From: Streptomyces sp. SA15
GTDB taxonomy: Bacteria > Actinomycetota > Actinomycetes > Streptomycetales > Streptomycetaceae
NCBI RefSeq assembly: GCF_002291145.1
Contig: NZ_NTGE01000165.1
Location: forward strand, 1 to 55,083
DNA length: 55,083 nucleotides
Reading direction: 5' to 3'
Shown: positions 34,028-42,183 of the stretch, piece after piece
Layout of the letters: each line of letters begins with the position of its first letter
Position numbering within the stretch: the first letter of the stretch is position 1
The notes under the pieces: model-generated
What the model was told of the DNA's origin: nothing
The model's input: only the letters and a program-made list of their open reading frames with translations
Database searches by the model: none
Translations under genes and position numbers: made by a program

Positions 34028-34058
34028 CGCTAAGCCCTGCCCCATGGGGCAGGGGCAA
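34028..34058 (-). promoter_or_regulatory. MerR-type promoter with 19-base spacer and central palindrome
   Basis: On the minus strand TTGCCC (34058-34053) and TTAGCG (34033-34028) are separated by 19 bases. The spacer region holds the perfect 20-base palindrome at 34035-34054 (CCCTGCCCCATGGGGCAGGG). Over-long spacers with a central dyad are the hallmark of MerR-activated promoters. The ATG of the oxidoreductase lies at 34020. Confidence 0.7.
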
Positions 34059-34061
34059 GCC

Positions 34062-34703
34062 TCAGCTCCGAGAGGTTTCCGTACACCGGCCAAGCGGCTC
34101 TTCTGTCGGTGCGTGTCCCAAAACCCCTGTGCACCGGCGAAAGCAACACTCAACGGCGGCGTGTCCACAGTTCCGGGTCGCGGTCGGCTCGAACGGGTCG
34201 CGTTCCAGGGCCGATTGGCGTGATGAGGGTCGGCTGACGGGTCTGGGCTGCGGTGGCAGCTCCGGCAGTGAGGGCGGACTTGCGGCCTCGCCGAGCCGGC
34301 GGGCCCGGTCTTCGTCGCGAGCCTGGTCGCGTCTGCGTTCGGCATCCTTGCGGCAGGTCGGCGAACAGTAGATCTGGCGGGTGGTCTTCAGGGTTTCGAA
34401 GGGGTCGTCGCAGACGGGGCAGGTGCGCTTTTCCCGGATGTCTTCGCTGGTACGGGCGGCGATGCGGCACTCTTCGGTGCAGTAGATGCGCTTGCGGCCC
34501 GCGGTGGTGGTGAACTCGTTTTCGCAGACGGGGCAGGTCTGCTGGACGGGTTTGCTCTGGCGGTTGGTCTCCTTGCAGGTGGGTGAGCAGAAGACCTGGC
34601 GGCTGGTGGCGGTGGCGACGGTGAAAACGGTCTCGCAGACCGGGCAGCGGCGGGCCATCTCGGACGTGACCTCGGTGGTGTCGGGGGTGTTGTCAGGAGA
34701 CAC
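34062..34703 (-). CDS. Protein with three zinc-ribbon-like Cys4 motifs, linked to the IS21 element
   Basis: GTG 34703 overlaps the istB stop by 11 bases. The 213-residue product has three similar Cys units: RRCPVCETVFTVATATSRQVFCSPTCKE, QTCPVCENEFTTTAGRKRIYCTEECR and RTCPVCDDPFETLKTTRQIYCSPTCRK. Each is CPxC...(Y/F)C-x3-C, resembling the treble-clef/FCS-type zinc fingers seen in homing-endonuclease-associated repeats. The tail from about residue 125 is low complexity. Coupling to istB suggests a role in the element, perhaps DNA or target binding. The last ~40 residues may come from flanking DNA. Confidence 0.65.
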   Translation of the reverse strand: MSPDNTPDTTEVTSEMARRCPVCETVFTVATATSRQVFCSPTCKETNRQSKPVQQTCPVCENEFTTTAGRKRIYCTEECRIAARTSEDIREKRTCPVCDDPFETLKTTRQIYCSPTCRKDAERRRDQARDEDRARRLGEAASPPSLPELPPQPRPVSRPSSRQSALERDPFEPTATRNCGHAAVECCFRRCTGVLGHAPTEEPLGRCTETSRS

Positions 34704-35502
34704 GCGCGTTCACCCCGGCTCGGATGGCTTCGGCCTGGTTCTGGTGGCCGCGCAGCCGGTAGGAGGGGCCGTCGATGCCGGCGACTGCGGCCCGGTGCAG
34801 GAGCCGGTCGAGCATCGCGGCGGCGACCGTGGCGTCGCCGAAGGCGCCGGCCCAGTCGGCGATCCCGACGTTCGTCGTCAAGATCGTCGAGGATTTCAGA
34901 TACCTCTGGTTGATCACTTGGAACAGGGCGGATGCTCCGTCCTCGGGCAGGGGGAGGTAGCCGAGTTCGTCGATGACCGGGAGTTTCGGTCCGGCGAAGA
35001 AGTTCATGCAGGTCTTCCAGCGGCCTTCGAGGGCCGCTTTGTGGCATTTCGCGGCCAGTTCGGCGGCGGTGGTGAAGTAGACGCGGTGTCCTGCCTCGAC
35101 CGCGGCCCGGGCCAGGGCGACCGCGAGCATGGTCTTGCCGACGCCGGGCGGGCCGACGAACAGCACGTTGGAGGCGTCGTCGAGGAAGCGCAGGGTGGCC
35201 AGGTCGCGGATGAGTTTCTCGTCGACGCCGGGCTGGGCGGCGAAGTCGAGGTCGTTGAGGGTCCACGGTTCGGGCAGGCAGGCGAAGCGGAGTCTGGCGG
35301 CGAGCCGGCGGGCTTCGGTGGCCTCGACCTCGATCTCGAGCAGGCGTTCCAGGGCCGCGGTCAGCGACATTCGTTCGGTGCGGGCCTGGTCCAGGACCCG
35401 GTTCAACGCCTCGGCGGCGTCGTTGAGTTTGAGGTAGGACAGGTGGCCTCGCAGCTGCTGGAAGCGGCGTGCTTCGCTCATCTGCATGGGCGACGTACTC
35501 AC
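34693..35502 (-). CDS. istB: IS21-family helper ATPase IstB
   Basis: GTG 35502 overlaps the istA stop (GTGA) and has GGAGGAG upstream on the minus strand. The 269-residue AAA+ protein carries Walker A VLFVGPPGVGKTMLAVALARAA near residue 105, Walker B LPVIDELGYLPL, sensor ILTTNVGIADWAGAFGD and the arginine-rich MLDRLLHRAAVAGIDGPSYRLRG end. IstB loads on target DNA and stimulates the IstA transposase. The N-terminal helical region (RFQQLRGHLSYLKLNDAAEALNRVL) is typical. It appears intact. Confidence 0.92.
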   Translation of the reverse strand: MSTSPMQMSEARRFQQLRGHLSYLKLNDAAEALNRVLDQARTERMSLTAALERLLEIEVEATEARRLAARLRFACLPEPWTLNDLDFAAQPGVDEKLIRDLATLRFLDDASNVLFVGPPGVGKTMLAVALARAAVEAGHRVYFTTAAELAAKCHKAALEGRWKTCMNFFAGPKLPVIDELGYLPLPEDGASALFQVINQRYLKSSTILTTNVGIADWAGAFGDATVAAAMLDRLLHRAAVAGIDGPSYRLRGHQNQAEAIRAGVNARVS

Positions 35503-36860
35503 TCCGGGTTCTCCTCCTTCGTCGGTGGGGGAACACTCCGCAGCCGGTCGGCCACGGCGGCATAGTGGGACAGGTCGATCACGACCCGCTCGGCCGGAGT
35601 GCCGGCCACGGTCTGCCCGCGCAGACGCTCGGCTTCCGCGAGAGCGGCCTCCGAGGGCGGCTTGCGGACCTTGTTCTTGCACGGGGCCCGGTCGGAGAAC
35701 GACGCCAGCACCGCCCGCTCCAGCGCGATGACGTGGCCGTCGTCGCGGACGGTCTGCCCGGCGCCGCGCGGGGCCCGGCGGTGCTGGGCGATCACTGCCC
35801 GGCCCGCCGTCGCGATCCGGAGGTCGTCCTTGCCCAAACGGTGCAACACCTTGACCTGGACTCCGGGCAGCCCCGGCGGCATGGAGTAGAAGTTGCCGTC
35901 GAACTGCACCAGACTCTGCGGGCTGACCGTGCGCTCGACCTCCAGCTCGGCCGGGAAGGGTCAAACGGGGATGTCCAACAACGGCTCGGCAGCGGCGAGT
36001 TCACCGACCGTGGTCACCACGCCGTCGATCCGGCGGCGCCGCTCGTCCATCCTGACGGCGAGTTTGTCGACGCCGGACTGGGCCTGGACGACGGTCAACC
36101 CGTCGGGAACCGTGCGCCACCAGCGTTGCGCGGCCGAGTGGTTGGCCTTCTCCACCACGCCCTTGCGGTTGCCGCGGCGGGGCGGGCAGATGTCCACCCC
36201 GGCCCCGTAGTACTTCGCGACCGCGGCGAACGCCGCGGTCATCTGCCCGCTGGAGGGGTAACAGACCGTCGCCATCCGGTCGAACCGCCACCTGCGCGTG
36301 GTCCCGCCGAGCTTGCGCATCACCTCGTCCAGGGCCTGGACCAGATGCGGGAAGTCCTCCGACTCCGACAGAACCGCCCGCCACCGGCCCGAGTGCGCGA
36401 GCGCCCCGACCAGAAGATGGGCATGCTCACCCACTCCCCACCCCTCCGGCGCATCGGGCAACTCCAGCCAGTCGAACTGGATCTCCTCACCCGGCGGGTG
36501 CGCGATCACCGCGACATTGCGGCCGGTGGAGGCGTGACAGGGCTCGCAGTGCGGCCGGACCTGATAACGGCGAAGCGCCCGCGTGAACGTCGAGTACGCA
36601 CTCTGATAGCCGAGCGCGGTCACCTCGTCGAACAGCGTCGAGGCCCACACGTGGGGATCGTCCGCGAGCCGTTGTCGGCAATACGGCAGGAAAGGCACGA
36701 ACGCATCCGGCGCCTGACGCCGCTGACCGGGGACCCGCTCACCATTCAGATAGGCGCGGATCGTCTTGCGATCCCGGCCCAGGTGCCGTGCGATCGCCGA
36801 GATCGTCCATCCCTGGCGACGCAGAGCGTGAGCATCCACGTCTTCCTCCCGCGTGAGCAT
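35499..36860 (-). pseudogene. istA: IS21-family transposase IstA with an in-frame TGA
   Basis: ATG 36860 opens a frame with an N-terminal HTH (DAHALRRQGWTISAIARHLGRDRKTIRAYL), the DDE core (GEEIQFDWLEL with first Asp; HSGRWRAVLSESEDFPHLVQALDEV; GAGVDICPPRRGNRKGVVEKANHSAAQRWW with the catalytic Glu) and then TGA at 35961-35963. The same frame continues without shift: PFPAELEVERTVSPQSLVQFDGNFYSMPPG to the end at 35499. The C-terminal beta domain is thus separated by one nonsense codon, probably CGA or TGG mutated to TGA. The catalytic core is complete before the stop. Confidence 0.88.
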
Positions 36861-36975
36861 TCAGGCCCCCGACCAGGCCGAACTCATGGCTCACGCAGGC
36901 TCTCCACGACACACCCAGGCACATTCGACACGCCGGGCAACATCACGCGAAAAGACCGAACCAGGTCACACGAAG

Positions 36976-37031
36976 GGTGGGGAGATCAACAGAGCAGGTT
37001 TGCCCCACGGCTGAGCAGCAGGTGGGGAGAT
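36976..37031 (+). repeat. Pair of 11-base direct repeats at the IS21 right end
   Basis: GGTGGGGAGAT at 36976-36986 and again at 37021-37031, 45 bases apart. Confidence 0.6.
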
Positions 37032-37035
37032 TCAA

Positions 37036-37448
37036 ATAGCCCCATCATGGTCGGGCTCGGTGTACCGCAGCACCTCCTGGCAGTTCTGCACGCCCTCGGA
37101 GACCAGGTGATGGATCGCCCGGCGCAGCGGCTCGGGCATCGGGTGGAGTCCATGGCCGCACGGTAGAGGGGCCGCGCCTGTCACCACCGCAGTTGCGGCT
37201 CCTGGTCACCCGTACAGCCCAGACACCGTCACGGCCGCCGCCGGTCGGTACAGCGGCGACGTCCGCCAGACGCAGGTGCTGAACCTGACCGACACCGAAG
37301 CCGCCGCGTAGACCACCCGCGCGCCCTACTAGGGAAACCCCTCGACCTGCGGGCACGGCCTTGCCACGGATCTTGCCGCAGGGTTCACTGGCGCTGCTCA
37401 CCCCCCACAGGAGAACATCCGTCCCGTCCACCGAAGGGCCCCGTTCTC
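37036..37448. other. Gene-remnant region between the IS21 element and the protease gene
   Basis: On the minus strand 37036-37150 can be read as MPEPLRRAIHHLVSEGVQN followed by CQEVLRYTEPDHDGAI and a stop, which looks like the 3' end of a lost coding gene. On the plus strand 37178-37311 reads APGHPYSPDTVTAAAGRYSG to a TAG, another short coding-like end. Neither has a start or a recognised family. The rest up to the protease gene presumably carries its promoter. Confidence 0.35.
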
Positions 37449-38321
37449 TTGACTCCTGTACGCGCCACCGCCGTCCTCGCGGCCGCCTGCGCCGCGGTAC
37501 TCGCCACCGCGGTACCGTCCTCGGCCATCAACTCCTACAACGCCACGCCCGCCCCGGAACGCACCGAGGTCGGCGCGCTCGTGGCCACCTGGGACAACGA
37601 CGACAACCCCGCGACCCCGGACCGGGTCGACTGGGTCTGCTCCGGCACCATGATTGACGCGGACACCTTCCTGACCGCCGCGCACTGCACCACCGACTGG
37701 CCCGACAACGTCAAGTTCTACGTGTCACTGGACCAGGACGTGCAGTCCGGCCTCGACGCCGCCGCGAAGAAGTACCCGGGCGACCCGGCCGCGCAGGCGA
37801 ACGCCGTCGCCGTCCAGGGCACCGCCCACAGCCACCCCGACTACCCCGGGCCCGCGTCCGACACGCACGACATCTCGGTGATCGAGCTGCCCGCAGCGCA
37901 GGTCAAGGCCCGCTGGACCTTCACGCCGGCCACGCTGCCCACGGCCGACCAGCTCGGCAAGCTCGGCCCCCAGGGCCTGAACTCCACCGACTGGTTCGTC
38001 GCCGGATACGGCACCCAGGAGGCCGTCAACGGCCCCGGCGGCCAGACCCACCCCGGCGGCGGCGTCCGTATGAAGGCGCCGGTCACCTTCGACGCCCTCA
38101 ACAACTCCTGGGTCCGCCTTGCGATGACCGCCCCACAGGGCAACGGCGGTGCCTGCTACGGAGATTCGGGTGGCCCCAACTTCGCGATGCTCGGCGGCCG
38201 GACCGTGCTGGCCGCCACCACCATCACGGGCGACACGCCCTGCTACGCGACCAACGTGACGTACCGCCTGGACACCCCGGGCGCCCGTGCCTTCCTGTCG
38301 CCGTTCGTGAAGCTGCCGTAG
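37449..38321 (+). CDS. Secreted trypsin-like serine protease (S1 family)
   Basis: The likely start is TTG 37449. The first ~26 residues (MTPVRATAVLAAACAAVLATAVPSSA) form a signal peptide with an SSA-type cleavage site. The catalytic triad is visible: His79 in FLTAAHC, Asp141 in THDISVIEL and Ser240 in GACYGDSGGPN. The 290-residue size and one C-terminal Cys pair suit a compact secreted protease. The charged linker DNDDNPATPDRVD is unusual for S1 enzymes. The substrate is unknown. An I36-type protease inhibitor is encoded 3.4 kb downstream, but the two are not in one operon. Confidence 0.88.
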   Translation: MTPVRATAVLAAACAAVLATAVPSSAINSYNATPAPERTEVGALVATWDNDDNPATPDRVDWVCSGTMIDADTFLTAAHCTTDWPDNVKFYVSLDQDVQSGLDAAAKKYPGDPAAQANAVAVQGTAHSHPDYPGPASDTHDISVIELPAAQVKARWTFTPATLPTADQLGKLGPQGLNSTDWFVAGYGTQEAVNGPGGQTHPGGGVRMKAPVTFDALNNSWVRLAMTAPQGNGGACYGDSGGPNFAMLGGRTVLAATTITGDTPCYATNVTYRLDTPGARAFLSPFVKLP

Positions 38322-38610
38322 TCCGTTCCTGAACCGCCGCGGCTGCTCCTGGGACTGCCGTACGGATTCCCGAACCGCACCCTTCGGCCCCACCGCCGCA
38401 CGGCCGACCACCCCGCCGCCTCGCGCACCGCCCGAGCGGCGGGGCTCCGCCGTTCTTCCCCACCCCGCGCCCTCCCCCACCGTTTCCCGGCGAGGCTGCG
38501 GCGATGAGCGGCACCGGGCCCGCCGAACCCGTGTCCGCCGGTGCGAGTCGCGACATCACCATGGAAACAACCGTCTAGGCTCGACTCGGCGCTGCCACTG
38601 AGGAGTTCAC

Positions 38611-38886
38611 GTGTCCTAAACCGCCCGCCGCGCCCCCGACACCACGGCAGCCCGCGAGGCCCTGCACCGCGCGCTGCGGCTCCTGGACGACCAGGACAGC
38701 CCGAACGCGCTCGCCGAGGCCCGGGCGGCTGCCCAGACGGCGGTAGACGCAGTGCCCTACCCATGGCGGCAGCCGCACTGTGCCGAGTACCGGCGCAACG
38801 CGAGGGAAGACACCTGTCACAGCCGCACCTGCACTCGTTGTGCTGCGCTCAGGGCTGGCGACCCCATGCCGGACGACGACTACTGA
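38611..38886 (+). pseudogene. Small conserved-looking protein with a stop at codon 3
   Basis: AGGAG at 38601-38605 and GTG at 38611 make a good start, but the codons read GTG TCC TAA. After the TAA the same frame is fully coding-like for 88 residues: APDTTAAREALHRALRLLDDQ, ALAEARAAAQTAVDAVPYPW, HCAEYRRNAREDTCHSRTCTRCAALRAGDPMPDDDY and TGA 38884-38886. The Cys/His-rich end (CHSRTCTRC) may bind metal. Either a nonsense mutation has silenced the gene or a base is wrong at 38617-38619. Confidence 0.55.
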
Positions 38887-38930
38887 TCAGCAGGCCCTCA
38901 AGCGAGGCACACGGGCGAGATCAAAGGAGA

Positions 38931-38971
38931 AGCCCCCGGCGGCCGCTGATTCGCAGCGGTCGCCGGGGGCT
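38931..38971. terminator. Long GC-rich hairpin, strong terminator
   Basis: An 18-base stem (38931-38948 with 38954-38971, one mismatch) with loop ATTCG. It lies between convergent genes. Confidence 0.75.
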
Positions 38972-39019
38972 TCGTGGGGGTCGCCCGGAGCCGACGGGGG
39001 AGGCGGCGCCGGGCGACGA

Positions 39020-39343
39020 TCAGGGGGAGGCCGTGGTGATCGCCTCCGCAGCAGGAGCGGTGCCTTGGAGCCGGTCCAGCCGCTCGTACAGTGCCCGCAG
39101 CGTACGGGCCCGGTCCCTGACGCGGAGCAGGTTCCGCGAGGGCCGCGCCAGGCAGTCGTCGGCCTGGCCCATCACGAATTCGGCGAACAGCCGCCGGCCG
39201 TCGTCCTCGGGCAGGCTGACCGCGAGCGCGCGGACGTCGTCGGCGACCGCGCGGGCGGCTCCGGCGAGCAGCAGCCCGACCTGTTCGTAGTCATCGGGCC
39301 GGCGCGTCGGGATCGGACCACGCAAGCACGGCACGGGCGACAC
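39020..39343 (-). CDS. DUF6415-like helical protein
   Basis: The frame ends at TGA 39020-39022. Likely starts are GTG 39343 or GTG 39334. The ~105-residue product (YEQVGLLLAGAARAVADDVRALAVSLPEDDGRRLFAEFVMGQADDCLARPSRNLLRVRDRARTLRALYERLDRL) is all-helical. It resembles the short actinomycete DUF6415 proteins, sometimes found near natural-product genes, with no known biochemical role. The start region overlaps the end of the upstream broken gene. Confidence 0.5.
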   Translation of the reverse strand: MSPVPCLRGPIPTRRPDDYEQVGLLLAGAARAVADDVRALAVSLPEDDGRRLFAEFVMGQADDCLARPSRNLLRVRDRARTLRALYERLDRLQGTAPAAEAITTASP

Positions 39344-39564
39344 GCTCGTGCGTGGTGCGATCGAGCGGCAGCTCCGCGTCGATGCGTCCTTCGGGGTCGT
39401 ACAGCACGGTGTAGCGACACGGGCGCCTCTTCGGGTGTGTCGACAGGAAGACCTCGCAGACCCCGCGCGAGCCGGTCGGCGGGGATCAGGGCGGGCGGCT
39501 CGCCGCCGCGCGGGTAGCTGATGAGGTCGGCGGCCGCCGTGCTGTCGTCGTAGGTGGCGGGCAT
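39291..39564 (-). pseudogene. Small Streptomyces protein, frameshifted
   Basis: ATG 39564 begins MPATYDDSTAAADLISYPRGGEPPALIPADRLAR. The continuation lies in another frame as CEVFLSTHPKRRPCRYTVLYDPEGRIDAELPLDRTTHERVARAVLAWSDPDAPAR and TGA at 39291-39293. The switch falls in the G-run near 39463-39470, so one extra or missing G explains it. Function unknown. The stop overlaps the next gene's 5' region, as in an operon. Confidence 0.5.
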
Positions 39565-39883
39565 GAGCACCCCGGAAGAACCCAGCCTCGAGGACGTCCT
39601 CGCTCGCGCCCGCGAAGCCTCCAAGGAGCTGGCCGCCGTGCTCGATGAGCCGCCGCCGTGGGAGCCGATCTGGAAGCGGCCCCGGAAGCCGAAGTCGAAG
39701 GCGGAGAAGAAGCAGGAGCTGCGCAAGCAGCGCAGGCGACTCCAGGACGCCGGACGCCGCCGCTTCGCCGCCGGACAGTCGCGCCGGCCCCGGTCCCGGC
39801 AGAACCGCGTCGGCAACGCGGCCGCGCGCCGTGACGCTCGTGCCCTGTCCCGGGTGCGGCACTCCACCGCCTGGCTGTGGTGA
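39563..39883 (+). CDS. Small Lys/Arg-rich protein of unknown function
   Basis: ATG 39563 (or GTG 39554) gives a 106-residue product with a helical start (STPEEPSLEDVLARAREASKELAAVLDEPPPWEP), then a very basic stretch (KRPRKPKSKAEKKQELRKQRRRLQDAGRRRF). The start codon overlaps that of the divergent minus-strand gene (CATG), so at most one of the two starts may be exact. No clear ribosome-binding site. A nucleic-acid-binding role is possible from the charge alone. Confidence 0.4.
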   Translation: MSTPEEPSLEDVLARAREASKELAAVLDEPPPWEPIWKRPRKPKSKAEKKQELRKQRRRLQDAGRRRFAAGQSRRPRSRQNRVGNAAARRDARALSRVRHSTAWLW

Positions 39884-39895
39884 CCATGTCGCGCA

Positions 39896-40340
39896 TCGTC
39901 CACTCAGTGCACCGCACGATGTTCTGCATCCAGTGCGCGATGCACGACATCGGGTGCGGAACATCCGATGCGCGACATCCAGTCGACTCCACTCTGGTGC
40001 GCACCGGATGACGATGCCCGGCGTTCCAGCGCGCTCCACGATGCGCCGCACTCGATGTTCTGCACCGCACCGGTGCGCATGCCGCCCGGCCGAACCTTGG
40101 CCAGGTTCGGCCGGGCGCGCGTCGTTCCTGGACCAGCCTCGCTACCCGGCACGTTTCCCCTTGTCAGCCTCCGTCCCGGCCGCCGATCAGGTCGCGGACA
40201 AGGGGGTGTGTGATATAGGCACCCGGCCGGGTTCCGGTGCGCACCAGGTGCGGTGCGCGGTGTGGGTGGTGCGCGGTGCGGTGCGCGCCAGCCGGCCGTG
40301 GTGCGCGCACCACCCGCACCGCAACCGGGCGGTGCGGCGC
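39896..40340. repeat. GTGCGC/GCGCAC-rich intergenic repeat patch
   Basis: About 450 bases without a convincing gene are crowded with GTGCGC, TGCGCA and related GTGCACC motifs on both strands, densest at 39905-40080 and 40228-40360. CGATGTTCTGCA occurs twice (near 39912 and 40053) and GATGC-CGACAT units recur around 39935-39985. The patch could be a protein-binding array, a replication or partition site, or simple biased drift. Confidence 0.45.
40085..40115. terminator. Perfect 13-base hairpin inside the repeat patch
   Basis: Stem 40085-40097 with 40103-40115 and loop TGGCC. Confidence 0.6.
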
Positions 40341-40341
40341 G

Positions 40342-40566
40342 CTACATGTCGGCGGTGCGCGCCGACTCTGCATCGACGGCCTGGCGCAGGGCGGCGGCCG
40401 CCAGCTGCTCCAGGATGTCCGCGACGTCCTCGTGGTCCTCGGTACGGGGACGGGGCGACCACATCGTCGACGGATGCGCCGGCCGTCCGGCCACAGGTCT
40501 GCTGAGGCGGCGGCCCTCGATCCCCGCGGCCGCCGCCTTCGCCGCATGAAGATTGTCACCGGACAC
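40342..40566 (-). CDS. Small acidic C-terminal protein downstream of the AraC gene
   Basis: GTG 40566 overlaps the end of the AraC gene by 11 bases. The 74-residue product has an Ala/basic start (NLHAAKAAAAGIEGRRLSRPVAGRPAHPSTMWSPRPR) and an acidic helix at the end (TEDHEDVADILEQLAAAALRQAVDAESARTADM). Third-position GC and coupling support a real gene. No family recognised. Confidence 0.5.
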   Translation of the reverse strand: MSGDNLHAAKAAAAGIEGRRLSRPVAGRPAHPSTMWSPRPRTEDHEDVADILEQLAAAALRQAVDAESARTADM

Positions 40567-41551
40567 TGCCGGTAGCGCTTCTGTCCCGCGAAGTACCCAT
40601 GCTGACGCGGTACTCACTGGGAGACATCCCGGTGAAGGAACGGAAAGCGCGCGAAAATGTATCGGCCTGGGGATAGCCCCACCTGCAGGCGATGGCATGA
40701 ACGGACAGGTGCCGCAGTGCGGGATCGGCCAGGTCCCGGCGGCAGTTCTCCAGCCGCTGCTGCCGTATGAAGGCTCTGGGCGTCGTGCCGTTCTGCTGGA
40801 AGATCCGGTGCAGATAACGCACCGATATGCACTGGGCGGAGGCGATGGCTTCGGGCCCGAGATCGGGGTCCGCGAGATGGTTGTCGATGTAGGAGGTGAT
40901 ACGGAGGAACAACGTGTTCCTGCCCGACTCGTCCCACAGGGGCGAGTCGCCGTCGAGATGGTGCCGCAATGCCGCCGTCAGCAGACCGAGGAGCGTGTCC
41001 TGCAGGGTGGCCGCGTCCCGGGGCGTACAGGCGCCGTATTGTTCGGCGACCCCCGCCATGAACTGGGCGAAGAGGCGGCCGACGCCCTCCGTCGTCGACA
41101 GCGACAGCCCGCACAGGCTGGTGAATCGCCGCTCCGGAATGGGCAGGAGCTTCTTCGGGAACTGGAAAACGATCGTCCTGGTCGCAGTGTCTCCGGTGAA
41201 GCTCTCGAACGGCTGGGAACTGTCGAAGAACCCTATGTCCCCGCGCTGGAGAAGGGAATTCTGCCGGTATTGTTCGATACCCACCTCCCCGGCCGTGACG
41301 AGCGCCGCGTGATACAACTCCGGGTCCGACTGCCTGACGAGTCGGGGCGTCCTCTGCGCCACTACTGAGGCATGAGAGAGGTCGGTTATCTGGCCGGTCC
41401 CCAAAGGCATCACTGTTATACGTCCCTTGAAGCCCGCTCCGTCGAGAAACCGGGTGCGCTGCGTCACCTGCGCCATGGCCATGACCTCGACCCAGGCATC
41501 GGCGCGTTCCCCCACCACGAGTTCACCGGTGTCGATGACCGTCGCCTCCAA
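40556..41551 (-). CDS. AraC-family transcriptional regulator
   Basis: The start is probably TTG 41551, with a G-run Shine-Dalgarno-like site just upstream, giving 331 residues; GTG 41590 is an alternative. The N-terminal ~200 residues fit the AraC-binding-like cupin domain (LVRQSDPELYHAALVTAGEVGIEQYRQNSLLQRGDIGFFDSSQPFE). The C-terminal ~100 residues hold two HTH motifs (PEAIASAQCISVRYLHRIFQQNGTTPRAFIRQQRLENCRRDL and IACRWGYPQADTFSRAFRSFTGMSPSEYR). It is divergent from the I36 inhibitor/lipoprotein operon and may control it; the 190-base intergenic region would hold the operator. Confidence 0.88.
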   Translation of the reverse strand: MEATVIDTGELVVGERADAWVEVMAMAQVTQRTRFLDGAGFKGRITVMPLGTGQITDLSHASVVAQRTPRLVRQSDPELYHAALVTAGEVGIEQYRQNSLLQRGDIGFFDSSQPFESFTGDTATRTIVFQFPKKLLPIPERRFTSLCGLSLSTTEGVGRLFAQFMAGVAEQYGACTPRDAATLQDTLLGLLTAALRHHLDGDSPLWDESGRNTLFLRITSYIDNHLADPDLGPEAIASAQCISVRYLHRIFQQNGTTPRAFIRQQRLENCRRDLADPALRHLSVHAIACRWGYPQADTFSRAFRSFTGMSPSEYRVSMGTSRDRSATGSVR

Positions 41552-41742
41552 CCTCGTTCCCCCCAATTCGCAGCGATCGAATCCCCGCACACAGTCAAGT
41601 GGAGGAGCCACGCACACGACAGTGCGTTCCACGCCAACAACTGTGCGCTCGAGGACAACGACGGCCACGCGTGAGGCGGACAACCTATGTCCCGTCCACC
41701 GCGGACGAAGCCTCCGCATCAGCTGTACGGAAGGGAACCCCC

Positions 41743-42183
41743 GTGAGACGGAAACTCGCTGCCCTATTGGGAGCTGCCGCACTGCTGGCGTCCGCCCCCG
41801 TCGCCTCCGCCGCCACTCCCAGCGCCGCGTCCGGCGAGGTCGGAATCAACGCTCTGGGCGACTGTCCCTCGACCTACGCCTGCTTCTGGGTGCACAGCGG
41901 CTACCGCGGCACCATGGGCAAGGTCGCCGGGAACAACACCAACTTCATGAACCTGAGCAACAGCTCCGGATGTACCGCGTACCCGGGAACGTGGAACGAC
42001 TGCGTCAGCTCGATCGCCAACCGCGGTACGCAGTGCACCGTCTACTTCTTCACCAACGCCGGCTACGGCGGCCGGTGGCACAGCCTCAGCAGGGGCGACG
42101 AGGTCGCCGACTTCGCTACCGGCTACAACGACCCGGCGTTCAACGACGCCATCAGCTCGAACCGGTGGTGCAGTTTGCCATGA
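41743..42183 (+). CDS. Secreted peptidase inhibitor, I36 family
   Basis: GTG 41743 follows AAGGGA at 41731-41736. The 146-residue product begins with a signal peptide (RRKLAALLGAAALLASAPVASA). The mature part, CPSTYACFWVHSGYRGTMGKVAGNNTNFMNL...WNDCVSSIANRGTQCTVYFFTNAGYGGRWHSLSRGDEVADF...NDAISSNRWCSLP, has the six-Cys, crystallin-like pattern of I36 metalloprotease inhibitors such as SMPI. Its target is unknown; note the metzincin gene on the transposon at 9.5 kb and the S1 protease at 37.4 kb. Its stop overlaps the start of the lipoprotein gene. Confidence 0.85.
   Translation: MRRKLAALLGAAALLASAPVASAATPSAASGEVGINALGDCPSTYACFWVHSGYRGTMGKVAGNNTNFMNLSNSSGCTAYPGTWNDCVSSIANRGTQCTVYFFTNAGYGGRWHSLSRGDEVADFATGYNDPAFNDAISSNRWCSLP

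Larger units (their letters stand above)
34062..37031 (-). mobile_element. IS21-type element (istA broken, istB intact, extra zinc-ribbon gene)
   Basis: The istA-istB pair and the coupled third gene form one minus-strand operon. Upstream of istA the 11-base motif GGTGGGGAGAT occurs twice (36976-36986 and 37021-37031), resembling the multiple terminal binding sites of IS21 ends. No inverted counterpart was found at the left, so that end is either lost or not recognised, and the left boundary given is the end of the third gene. Confidence 0.6.

Noticed and set aside
39896..40340. CRISPR-like repeat array
   Set aside because: The motifs are short, irregularly spaced and occur in both orientations; there are no unique spacers of constant length and no cas genes.
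37449..42183. Cognate protease-inhibitor pair (S1 protease and I36 inhibitor)
   Set aside because: They are 3.4 kb apart with several genes and a strong terminator between, and known I36 members inhibit metalloproteases, not S1 enzymes.
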